A stretch of 64,000 nucleotides of DNA from an uncultured Spirochaetales bacterium. GTDB lineage: Bacteria > UBP6 > UBA1177. Location: contig CACYHH010000001.1 of assembly GCA_902774115.1 (NCBI GenBank), positions 124,001-188,000 on the forward strand. Direction: 5' to 3'. The notes beneath the pieces are model-generated. The model worked only from the letters and a program-made list of their open reading frames with translations, did no database searches and was not told where the DNA came from. Position 1 is the stretch's first letter, and the number at the start of each line of letters is the position of its first letter. Shown here piece after piece: positions 25,802-33,316 of the stretch. Position numbers and translations under genes: made by a program.

Positions 25802-26212
25802 TTAAAATTCGCCGGTTTTGTTGACGCTGTAGCCTTGATCTTCTTTCCAGCCTTTGAGTTTTTTAAGTTCTTTCAAAGCTTCGTTTTTAGCGTCATCGAT
25901 CGATTTCGAGCTGAAACCGAATGTGAAACGGTTTTTAAGAACGCCTTCAACCCAGTAAGCTGTCTGCAGAACGGCGAAGAAACCGCTGTTCAAAGTAGTT
26001 GCCGCGCCGACTTTTGCGTTTGCGTGACCCTGCTGCTTGAGCTGCTTTACCGCATTGTTTTTTGCTTTGGTTACATTCTTTCCGTCTTCAAACGAAAAAG
26101 TCCATGTTACCGAGTTCCCGTCTTTGTCAAGCGCTTCGGCAAAAGCCGCCGCACCGAAAACCGGAAATGTGAAAACAAAAAGCATTGCTGCGATAAAAAG
26201 CGATTTTTTCAT
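25802..26212 (-). CDS. Small secreted protein, DUF4189-like topology
   Basis: The 136-residue product has a Sec signal peptide (SLFIAAMLFVFTFPVFGAAAFA) and two similar halves, each an aromatic beta segment followed by a helix that ends in Lys (SVTWTFSFEDGKNVTKAKNN and RFTFGFSSKSIDDAKNEA). This is the shape of DUF4189-type periplasmic proteins, but the match is weak. The function is unknown. It lies 15 bp after the FHA gene and is probably co-transcribed with it. Confidence 0.6.
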   Translation of the reverse strand: MKKSLFIAAMLFVFTFPVFGAAAFAEALDKDGNSVTWTFSFEDGKNVTKAKNNAVKQLKQQGHANAKVGAATTLNSGFFAVLQTAYWVEGVLKNRFTFGFSSKSIDDAKNEALKELKKLKGWKEDQGYSVNKTGEF

Positions 26213-26227
26213 GGCTTTCTCCTGAAA

Positions 26228-27709
26228 TTATAATTTTTCCAAAAGTTCTTTCGCCTTTTTATAGCGTTTGCTTGAAGGATCTACCGAATTGATGATCTTC
26301 TGAAGCATTTTCTTCGCTTCTTCAGGATTTTCGTCTTTCATAGCGTTTGCTTCCATGTAAAGCGTTTTTGCTTCTTCTTCGCTCATCGTTGCTTTTTTAG
26401 CCTTCTTTTCCGGAGCTGGTTTCGTTTCAGCTTTTTTAGCTTCAGCTTTCTTCGGAGCTTCCTTCTTCGGTTCAGCCTTAACCTCTTCTTTTTTCGGTTC
26501 TTCTTTCGGCTCAGCCTTAACCTCTTCTTTTTTCGGCTCTTCTTTCGGTTCAGCCTTTACTTCTTCCTTTTTCGGTTCAGCTTTTTTCGGTTCAGCTTTC
26601 GGAGCCTCTTTCTTTGGCTCTTCCTTTTTGGGTTCAGCCTTTACTTCTTTAAGAGCGCTCTTTGCCGGAATGGTAAGAAGAAGGTTCTGTGCATCCTTGT
26701 GGAAAATTGACGAAGAAGGAATTGATTTAAGAAGTTTATCCGCTTCTTCAGGATTTTTCTGAATTACACTCTTAGCGTTTTCGAAAGTCGTCTGATTGGT
26801 TTTTTCCTTGCCGATAAGGACGAGCTGTTCGTTTATCCATGATTTGTAAGGATTGTCGCCGGAAGTTCTGTCATTTGCGGTAAGAAGGTTTTTTTCTGCG
26901 TTTTTGAGATCTTTCGCGTAGATGAGTTTTTCTATCGCGGCTTTGTCGTTTTCACCGAAAGAAGCAGATACTGCAGTTGTTTTCGGCTTCGAATTCTGAT
27001 TGTCGAACAGCATGAAGTATGCAACGCCGCCGATTCCGATGAGGATTACGACGATGATCGCGACTAAAACAAGAGGTGAAGAACCTTTTTTTGCCGGTTC
27101 GTCGTCTTCTTCCGGTTCGTAGTTTGTCGGAATAGTCTGTTTTGTCGTTCTCTGCGGTTTCGGTTTAAGATCGGGGTTGAGGATCTCGAACTTTATCTGA
27201 CGCGCACCGACTGAAATGATGTCGCCGTCGGAAAGAGTCGTGGAAGTCGTTTTTGATCCGTTTACCTTGATGCCGTTTCCGCTGCCCATATCGGAAATAA
27301 CGAAACGGTCGCCTTCTTTTTTGATTTTGAAGTGCTTTCTCGAAACCGAGATGTCGCTGATTACGAAATCGTTGTCAAGACTTCTTCCGGCAAGGATCTC
27401 GTCTTTCGTGATCTCGATGTTTTTACCTGAATCCTTTCCGTCGACGATCGTCAGTTTTGCGTCTGCGGCATGTCCGGAAAGAGCCGAAAGATCAATGATC
27501 GCAGTCTTTTCGGAAGCGATTTCTTCCTCATCGTCATCCGAAAGATATTTCGACGATATTGATGAAATAGGCGGAGGTGTAGGCTCGGTGTCGGCTTTTT
27601 TGCCGAGAGCTTCCTTTCTTGCCTTTTCAGCTTTGATTTTTTCGGCAAGTTTTTTCAGATATTCCTTGTCGATTGTCGGTTTCGTGCTGTTTTGATTGTT
27701 TTCGTCCAT
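26228..27709 (-). CDS. FHA-domain membrane protein with Lys/Glu/Pro repeats
   Basis: The 493-residue protein has an FHA domain at about 84-178 (AGRSLDNDFVISDISVSRKH, then GSGNGIKVNG), which binds phosphothreonine peptides. One membrane segment lies at about 212-236 (LVLVAIIVVILIGIGGVAYF), followed by a helical region. A low-complexity stretch of EEPKKEEVKAEPK repeats (about 340-430) leads to a C-terminal TPR-like piece (EAKTLYMEANAMKDENPEEA) that resembles the C-terminus of the TPR protein at 51823. It probably links kinase signalling to an envelope structure. A good promoter lies upstream at 27753-27781. Confidence 0.85.
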   Translation of the reverse strand: MDENNQNSTKPTIDKEYLKKLAEKIKAEKARKEALGKKADTEPTPPPISSISSKYLSDDDEEEIASEKTAIIDLSALSGHAADAKLTIVDGKDSGKNIEITKDEILAGRSLDNDFVISDISVSRKHFKIKKEGDRFVISDMGSGNGIKVNGSKTTSTTLSDGDIISVGARQIKFEILNPDLKPKPQRTTKQTIPTNYEPEEDDEPAKKGSSPLVLVAIIVVILIGIGGVAYFMLFDNQNSKPKTTAVSASFGENDKAAIEKLIYAKDLKNAEKNLLTANDRTSGDNPYKSWINEQLVLIGKEKTNQTTFENAKSVIQKNPEEADKLLKSIPSSSIFHKDAQNLLLTIPAKSALKEVKAEPKKEEPKKEAPKAEPKKAEPKKEEVKAEPKEEPKKEEVKAEPKEEPKKEEVKAEPKKEAPKKAEAKKAETKPAPEKKAKKATMSEEEAKTLYMEANAMKDENPEEAKKMLQKIINSVDPSSKRYKKAKELLEKL

Positions 27710-27752
27710 TTTTTACTCCCGAAATTGAACAACTAACAAAAAAATACGGCGT

Positions 27753-27781
27753 TGCATACTTTAAAAAGGGTAAAAAGTCAA
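27753..27781 (-). promoter_or_regulatory. Sigma-70 promoter of FHA gene
   Basis: On the minus strand TTGACT (27776-27781) and TATGCA (27753-27758) have a 17-bp spacer. Confidence 0.55.
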
Positions 27782-27879
27782 ATAATGCGGGTTATTTTGT
27801 CGAAGAAACGGAAAATATTTTTCGGGAGCGGTTTTTTTCGGTTTTTCCGCTCTTTTTCGCTATTGTTTGACCGAAAATA

Positions 27880-27907
27880 TTGATTTGCCGATTTCATTCT
27901 GTAAAAT
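27880..27907 (+). promoter_or_regulatory. Promoter of Sel1 lipoprotein gene
   Basis: TTGATT (27880-27885) and TAAAAT (27902-27907) have a 16-bp spacer, 35 bp before the ATG at 27943. Confidence 0.5.
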
Positions 27908-27942
27908 TATCCGCTCTTTGGTTTTTAATTTAGGAGAGAAAA

Positions 27943-29421
27943 ATGAGAAAAAGTGTTGTTTTCATGACATTGCTGGCAATTGTTGCGTTCGCAGGATGCG
28001 GTTCGGTGTCTCTTTTTGAGAAAGGAAACGCCGCGAGAGAAACGGACAAAGTCAAAGCGCGCGGCTACTACGAGGAAGCGTGCGAAAAGGAAAACCATCT
28101 TGAGGCATGCCACAACGCTGCACTGCTCTGGCAGAACGGCGACGGCATAAGCGAAGAGAACAAAAAGGCGCGCGAACTTTTCAAAAAGGCTTGCGACGGC
28201 AAGTTCGACGAGTCATGTTTTATTCTTGCTGATATGTGGGCAAACGGCAAAGGCGGCGTTTATAAAGATACAGATTCCGCTTTCAATCTTTACAAAGAGA
28301 CTTGCGAACGCGGATTCGGAAAGGCATGCAGAGGTGTCGGTCAGATCTATGCGAAAGGCGGCGGTTCGATTGCAAAAAGCATTGACAAGGCAAAGGAATA
28401 TTTCGCTCTCGCATGTGAAAAAGGCGATATGGCAACATGTGTAGATCTCGGTCAGACATGGTCTAAAAAATTCGAAGAGGCCGAAGGCTACGAAAAAGTC
28501 GTTACTTTCTGGGGCAAGGCGTGCCAGGAAGGCGGAATGCTCGACATCTGCGAAAAGCTGGCAGACATGATCGTTGCTACCAAAGAAAAAGAGGAAAAAG
28601 TTCCCCTTTCGAAAGGATATTACGAAAAAGCGTGTGACGGCGGTTCGAACGAAGCCTGCTACAAACTTGCCCGTGCAATGGTTGAAAATGTCGAGGGTTC
28701 CGACGGCGAAGCGCAGACTTACTACAAAAAGGCGTGTGATGCCGATCATGCGGAATCATGCTACTATATCGGCGTTTACCTCAGCGAAGCTTACGGCGAG
28801 ACGCTTGAACTCGAAAAACTGAGAGAAATGCACTCTTTCTACGACAAATCCTGCAAAAAAGGCTTCGAGGCGTCATGTTCAAGCGCATCTTCGCTTCAGG
28901 CTACGATAGCCGAGCAGGAAGAGGCGATCCGCAGAGAGGAGGAAGCAAAAAGACTTGCAGAGGAAGAAGCCCGCAAAGAGGCTGAGAGACTGGAGGCTGA
29001 GGCTGCTGAAAGGGAAAGACTTGAAAGGGAAAAAGCAGAACTTGAAGAAAAACTTGCCGAGGAAGAAGCAAGAAGAGCCGAAGAAGAAGCCCGTAAAGAG
29101 GCTGAACGTGAGGAGCGCGAAGAACAGGAAAGAATGAGACGCGAACGCGAAGAGGCTGAAAGAGAAGCTGCTGCGGCAGCCGCTGCTGAAGAAGAGGATG
29201 AAGACGAGGAGGAGGAAGAAGAAGAGCCTGCTCCGAAGAAAAAAGTCAGCAAGAAGAAAGCTCAGGAACCTGAAGAGGACGAAGATGAATTAGATGAAGA
29301 TGAGGATGAAGAGGAGGAGGAAGAAGAGCCTGCTCCGAAGAAAAAATCCAAATCAAAATCCAAATCCAAACCGAAAAAGAAAAGTGCCGAAGAAGAACTT
29401 GACGATCTTTTCGACGATTAA
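27943..29421 (+). CDS. Sel1-repeat lipoprotein with coiled coil and charged tail
   Basis: The 492-residue lipoprotein has Cys19 in AFAGC. Residues 40-310 hold about seven Sel1-like repeats, several with paired Cys (YYEEACEKENHLEAC, YYEKACDGGSNEAC), as in disulfide-bridged Hcp-type proteins. Residues 320-410 are a Glu/Arg/Lys/Ala coiled coil. The last 80 residues are runs of Glu/Asp alternating with Pro-Lys and Ser-Lys stretches. The likely role is a scaffold or binding protein at the envelope. AGGAGAG precedes the ATG. It is monocistronic. Confidence 0.85.
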   Translation: MRKSVVFMTLLAIVAFAGCGSVSLFEKGNAARETDKVKARGYYEEACEKENHLEACHNAALLWQNGDGISEENKKARELFKKACDGKFDESCFILADMWANGKGGVYKDTDSAFNLYKETCERGFGKACRGVGQIYAKGGGSIAKSIDKAKEYFALACEKGDMATCVDLGQTWSKKFEEAEGYEKVVTFWGKACQEGGMLDICEKLADMIVATKEKEEKVPLSKGYYEKACDGGSNEACYKLARAMVENVEGSDGEAQTYYKKACDADHAESCYYIGVYLSEAYGETLELEKLREMHSFYDKSCKKGFEASCSSASSLQATIAEQEEAIRREEEAKRLAEEEARKEAERLEAEAAERERLEREKAELEEKLAEEEARRAEEEARKEAEREEREEQERMRREREEAEREAAAAAAAEEEDEDEEEEEEEPAPKKKVSKKKAQEPEEDEDELDEDEDEEEEEEEPAPKKKSKSKSKSKPKKKSAEEELDDLFDD

Positions 29422-29441
29422 AATTCAAAAATTAAATCCAA

Positions 29442-30809
29442 TCAGAACCAGTCTTTTTTCTTGAAATACCAGACTACAAGTCCTGAGAACATTATTGAAA
29501 TTATTACGAAAACTGCAAAAGCATAAGGCGATTTGTCGCCGGGAAGCTGAATGTTCATGCCGTAGATCGAGGCGAACATGACGGGAACTGTGAGGACGAT
29601 TGTTATGATGGTGAGAAGTTTCATGATGTTGTTCAGTTTGTTCGAGATAATCGAACTGAATGCCGTCATCATTTCGCTTACAATGTTGTTGTAGATCGAA
29701 GACATTTCGATTGCCTGCTTGGTTTCGGTCACGATGTCGTCGATTTTGTCGTCGTTTTCCTCTGTAACAGGAACAAGGCCGATTTTTCTGAGTCTCATCG
29801 CCATGAACTCGTTTGATTTGAGCGCGGTAGTGAAGTAGACGAGACTTTTTTCGAGGTTCAGAAGTTTTGCAAGGTCTTCGTTTCTGCTTGTCTCCTGAAT
29901 CTTTTTCTGGACGATGGTGATGATATTGCTGATCTGTTTCAGGTAAAGCAGGAAAAGCTGCGTCGTGTCGAACAGAGTCGTAAGGACAAAATCATCCTTT
30001 GCGAGACTTCCGAGATATCGTTTCTGCATGTTTTCTATCATTTTCGAGATGAAATCGGTCTGCATTCCGCATACAAGAAGGATCGTGTTCCCGGCGAAAA
30101 TTATGCCGAGCGGGATCGTTCCGTACATTTCGTCCTCGTCAGTAGAATCGTAGTAAGGGATTTTGACGATGACGAGTTTGTTGTTGTCGTCCTCTTCGAT
30201 ACGCGCCCTTTCATCCATGTCGAGAGCGTATTCGAAAAAGTCTGCCGGAATATTCAGTTCCTTGCAGAGAAAGTCGATTTCCTCCTGCCCGGGGTCTGTG
30301 ACTGTTATAAGAGTTCCTTTGTCTAACTTGTTGATTTGTTTGAGTTTTTTTGCAAACGGCTTGTAGACTCTGATACTTTCGTGAATGTTGCCTTCGCGGT
30401 CACGGATGATGCCGGGAATGTTTCCGAAAAGAGCTTCCTGAGCCTGCCTCGACTCTTTGTCGATCTCCTCTATAAGTTCGTGGATTTCAGTTTTTTTCTC
30501 TTCGTCGAGGGTAGATAGAATCTGAGAGTGCATGTCTTCCGGCAGTTCGTACAGCAGTTCGGCGAGCTGTCTGCTCGACATCTGCGAAGTGATCTGGTTT
30601 TTGACTTCGTCCTCGAATTCCGAAAATATGTCGGCAACTATTTCTTCATCGATGAATGAAAAAATCTGAATGATTTCAGGAATTTCCAGCGCTTCAAAGA
30701 AGTTCGCGACAACATCAGGAGGGTTCGACTCGGCAAAATCTTTAATGTCTTCAAAGAGACCGTCCTCGAGCATCTCTCTGATTTCTTTGACGAGCAGTGT
30801 ATTTTTCAT
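29442..30809 (-). CDS. CorA-family Mg2+ channel fused to an MgtE-N-like domain
   Basis: The 455-residue protein ends with a CorA channel: long stalk helices from about 255, YGMNIQLPG (the GMN selectivity motif) and two C-terminal membrane helices before KKKDWF. Ahead of the CorA soluble domain (from about 150) sits a roughly 120-residue helical region with repeats such as EIPEIIQIFSFIDEEIVADI and ELLYELPEDMHSQIL, the pattern of the MgtE N-terminal domain. In MgtE this domain senses cytosolic Mg2+. The fusion would put an MgtE-type sensor on a CorA channel. The start signal GGAGG is inside a 7-bp hairpin stem. Confidence 0.85.
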   Translation of the reverse strand: MKNTLLVKEIREMLEDGLFEDIKDFAESNPPDVVANFFEALEIPEIIQIFSFIDEEIVADIFSEFEDEVKNQITSQMSSRQLAELLYELPEDMHSQILSTLDEEKKTEIHELIEEIDKESRQAQEALFGNIPGIIRDREGNIHESIRVYKPFAKKLKQINKLDKGTLITVTDPGQEEIDFLCKELNIPADFFEYALDMDERARIEEDDNNKLVIVKIPYYDSTDEDEMYGTIPLGIIFAGNTILLVCGMQTDFISKMIENMQKRYLGSLAKDDFVLTTLFDTTQLFLLYLKQISNIITIVQKKIQETSRNEDLAKLLNLEKSLVYFTTALKSNEFMAMRLRKIGLVPVTEENDDKIDDIVTETKQAIEMSSIYNNIVSEMMTAFSSIISNKLNNIMKLLTIITIVLTVPVMFASIYGMNIQLPGDKSPYAFAVFVIISIMFSGLVVWYFKKKDWF

Positions 30810-30814
30810 GATTT

Positions 30815-30835
30815 CCTCCCGTCGGACGCGGGAGG
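30815..30835 (-). promoter_or_regulatory. Hairpin enclosing the CorA ribosome binding site
   Basis: CCTCCCG (30815-30821) and CGGGAGG (30829-30835) pair over 7 bp. On the minus-strand mRNA the 3' arm is CGGGAGG, which is the Shine-Dalgarno sequence of the CorA gene, 5 bases before its ATG. The 5' arm CCTCCCG would mask it. The element continues as GAAGGGGTGAAGG, a dispersed repeat like that at 19121. Confidence 0.6.
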
Positions 30836-30993
30836 GAAGGGGTGAAGGCTAATCTCTCCGGCTACCGACTAAAAATTTTGTCACGCTACCTAAAGGATCT
30901 TCCATTTTACCCTCAAAAAATAAACCGCGGCATTATAGAGAATTTTAGCGGTTTTGCAAGAAAAAACGGTGATTTTAAATGCAGATTTTTGAA

Positions 30994-31995
30994 TTATGCT
31001 TTTCCGGCGCTTCCGAGAACGTTGATGTTTTTGTGTTTGTAAAGCTCTTTGAGTGCATCACGCGCAGGGCCGAGGTATTTTCTCGGGTCAAATTCCGCCG
31101 GTTTCTCGGCAAGAACTTTCCTGACTGCGGCAGTCATAGCCAGGCGGCCGTCGCTGTCGATATTGATTTTGCAGACCGCACTTGCAGCAGCTTTGCGGAG
31201 CTGTTCTTCGGGAATGCCTATCGCGTCTTTGAGTTTTCCGCCGTAAGTATTGATTATCTTTACTAAATCCTGCGGAACTGAAGAAGAACCGTGAAGAACT
31301 ATCGGAAATCCCGGAAGCTTCTTTTCGACTTCTTCAAGAATGTCGAATCTGAGAGGCGGCGGAAGAAGGATACCTTCCTCGTTTCTTGTGCACTGCTCAG
31401 GTTTGAACTTGTTTGCACCGTGGCTTGTTCCGATCGATATCGCAAGGGAATCAACGCCTGTTTTGCCGACGAAATCGATGACTTCTTCGGGCGGAGTGTA
31501 GGAAGAATGCTCGGCAGAAACTTCGTCTTCGATGCCGGCAAGAACACCGAGTTCGCCTTCGACCGTGACGTAATCCTTCTGCGAGTGGGCGTATTCGACG
31601 ACTTTTCTGGTGAGTGCGACGTTTTCTTCGTAGGGAAGGTGCGATCCGTCGATCATTACTGAGCTGAAGCCGTTGTCAATGCACTGTTTGCAGATCTCGA
31701 AATCACCGCCGTGGTCAAGGTGAAGAACGACGGGGATCGGATAACCGAGTTCTTTCGCGTATTCGACTGCGCCGCGTGCCATGTTTCTGAGCAGAGTTGC
31801 GTTCGCATAATCTCTTGCACCTTTGGAAACCTGCAGAATTACAGGAGATTTTGTTTCGACACAGGCCATAATGATAGCCTGGAGCTGCTCCATGTTGTTG
31901 AAGTTGTAGGCAGGGATCGCGTAACCGCCTTTAACAGCCTTTGCGAAAAGCTCTTTCGTGTTTACAAGACCGAGTTCTTTGTAACTTACTGTCAT
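30994..31995 (-). CDS. fba: Class II fructose-bisphosphate aldolase
   Basis: The 333-residue aldolase has the zinc-binding segment VVLHLDHGGDFE, VMIDGSHLPYEENVA, VEGELGVLAG and the phosphate loop VLHGSSSVPQD. It cleaves fructose 1,6-bisphosphate in glycolysis or makes it in gluconeogenesis. The ATG at 31995 with GGAG upstream was chosen over an ATG four codons earlier that overlaps the GGAG. A TATAAT box on the minus strand (32036-32041) is a plausible -10. Confidence 0.95.
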   Translation of the reverse strand: MTVSYKELGLVNTKELFAKAVKGGYAIPAYNFNNMEQLQAIIMACVETKSPVILQVSKGARDYANATLLRNMARGAVEYAKELGYPIPVVLHLDHGGDFEICKQCIDNGFSSVMIDGSHLPYEENVALTRKVVEYAHSQKDYVTVEGELGVLAGIEDEVSAEHSSYTPPEEVIDFVGKTGVDSLAISIGTSHGANKFKPEQCTRNEEGILLPPPLRFDILEEVEKKLPGFPIVLHGSSSVPQDLVKIINTYGGKLKDAIGIPEEQLRKAAASAVCKINIDSDGRLAMTAAVRKVLAEKPAEFDPRKYLGPARDALKELYKHKNINVLGSAGKA

Positions 31996-32035
31996 TTTTG
32001 ACTCCATAAAATGTTGAAAAAACTTAAAACGCGGA

Positions 32036-32041
32036 ATTATA
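32036..32041 (-). promoter_or_regulatory. Likely -10 box of aldolase promoter
   Basis: A perfect TATAAT lies on the minus strand 41 bp before the aldolase start. The -35 region at 17 bp is poor (CTTTAT). Confidence 0.45.
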
Positions 32042-32098
32042 GCCGGAATTGAGAAAAAATAAAGAGCTTAAATGGCAGGAGAAAATATAAAAATTTCT

Positions 32099-32174
32099 CA
32101 ATAAAATCAGATTATTGTTGCTTTTTTTAATTTTTGAGTCAGAAAAATTGGCTCTTTATGTAACTAAATATATG
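32099..32174 (+). promoter_or_regulatory. Two-box upstream element, copy A
   Basis: AATAAAATCAG begins the element near 32100 and ACTAAATATATG (32163-32174) ends it 34 bp before the ATG. A run of seven T lies between. Copies at 34793, 40602 and 57699 have the same order upstream of other exported proteins. Confidence 0.6.
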
Positions 32175-32208
32175 TTTGTTTGGTTTTTTAACTTTAATGG
32201 AGGCTGAA

Positions 32209-33123
32209 ATGAAAAAATTACTTGCTATTCTTGTGATGCTTGCTGCTGCAACGACACTTTTTGCGGAAGACGAAAGTATTTCGTGTAAATCCGATCTTGG
32301 TGAATGCACCTTTACTCTTTCGGCGGATTCATTTTCAAAAGACTGCACCTGCCGCGACGGGAGCGGAGTCGGGGAGTCAGAACTTCCGCCAGAGGGTGGA
32401 ACTCTCGAATCGACATTGCCGACAGAGGAAGAATGCCGGGCTGAGATCGAAGACCTCTGCGGAAACGCAGGAATAAGATGCGAGAACAATGCCGGCGAAT
32501 GCGAAGTAGAAGCGGACGGCAGCTATGACTGCCGCTGTTTCGGATTCTCGGAAATTACTTCTGGAAACATTGAAGCCAGCGATGAAGCATGCAACAGCAA
32601 ACTTGTCGAGCTCTGCGGGACCGAGTCGGCAACGGCAAGAACTATCTGCACAGATTCAGAAATTTTTAATGTATGTCTTACTTACGCGAAGAGTTTTACG
32701 AACACATGCTACGAGCCGATGACAGATGAAGAAATAGAAGCAGCTCTCGATCTTCCGGCAGAAACCAACAACACGACGGCAGTCCTTGCTCTCTGCTGTC
32801 AGGACGAACAGATGAGAGATGAATGGTTCAAGGATTCTTTTGAATGTCTCGAAGCAATCGAAAGCTGTGAAGACGGGGAATGCTGCGACACTTGCGATGT
32901 TTTCGTTTTTGAAGAATCAAACGAGAAAGATGACGATGAAGTCATTTCTCCTGCTCCGGATGACAGCGCTGACGCAGGCGACACTGAAGTCCCGGCTGAA
33001 GATGCAACAGGCAATGCCGATGGTTCTGACGCTCCGACCGACGGTGATTCTGCACCCGCAACCGATTCCGAAGCTGAAAAAGAAGAAAGCAAATCCGACG
33101 GCTGCTCGATGCTGTTCATCTAA
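32209..33123 (+). CDS. Secreted Cys-rich protein with EKEESKSDGCSMLFI tail (paralog A)
   Basis: The 304-residue protein has a Sec signal peptide (LLAILVMLAAATTLFA, cut before EDES) and then about 28 Cys in a conserved pattern (CKSDLGECTF, CTCRDGSGVGE, CENNAGECEVE, ECCDTCD). An acidic low-complexity linker follows, and the last 15 residues are EKEESKSDGCSMLFI. The gene at 40732 is a full-length paralog and 42727-42918 a remnant. The DGCS tail recalls Cys-containing sorting tags such as MYXO-CTERM but lacks their membrane helix and Arg cluster. The ATG at 32209 has GGAGG upstream. No known domain was recognised; it is likely periplasmic or surface-exposed. Confidence 0.8.
   Translation: MKKLLAILVMLAAATTLFAEDESISCKSDLGECTFTLSADSFSKDCTCRDGSGVGESELPPEGGTLESTLPTEEECRAEIEDLCGNAGIRCENNAGECEVEADGSYDCRCFGFSEITSGNIEASDEACNSKLVELCGTESATARTICTDSEIFNVCLTYAKSFTNTCYEPMTDEEIEAALDLPAETNNTTAVLALCCQDEQMRDEWFKDSFECLEAIESCEDGECCDTCDVFVFEESNEKDDDEVISPAPDDSADAGDTEVPAEDATGNADGSDAPTDGDSAPATDSEAEKEESKSDGCSMLFI
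33075..33123 (+). repeat. 49-bp tail repeat T1
   Basis: This is the last 49 bp of paralog A, from TGAAAAAGAAG to the stop TAA. It is nearly identical to T2 (34652-34700; 47 of 49), T3 (41517-41565) and T4 (42870-42918). T1 and T2 flank the ATPase gene directly. Confidence 0.9.
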
Positions 33124-33176
33124 AAATTTCTTTTTTTTGTAATCTCCGGCACATAGTCTAAAAAGGCAAAAATTTC

Positions 33177-33275
33177 GCGCTCAGCTGTATTTTGGATAGA
33201 AAAGATTCTGCGCTAAGCTGTAAAATTCATAAAAAAAATTTTGCGCTAAGCTGTATTTTCTTGAAAAACAGCAAT
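33177..33275 (+). repeat. Three iterons of 33-bp period upstream of the ATPase gene
   Basis: GCGCTCAGCTGTA (33177), GCGCTAAGCTGTA (33210) and GCGCTAAGCTGTA (33243) repeat at exactly 33-bp spacing, about three helical turns, each followed by an AT-rich stretch. The last iteron ends 5 bp before the -35 box, so these are probable operator sites. Confidence 0.8.
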
Positions 33276-33289
33276 AAAATCAGTATAAT
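33261..33289 (+). promoter_or_regulatory. Sigma-70 promoter of the ATPase gene
   Basis: TTGAAA (33261-33266) and a perfect TATAAT (33284-33289) are separated by 17 bp, 27 bp before the TTG start at 33317. Confidence 0.8.
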
Positions 33290-33316
33290 CATATGTGATT
33301 CTTTTTGGAGGTTGTT

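Noticed and set aside
33177-33289. CRISPR array from the 33-bp-period repeats
   Set aside because: The repeated part is only 13 bp, there are three units, the last runs into a promoter, and no cas gene is near.
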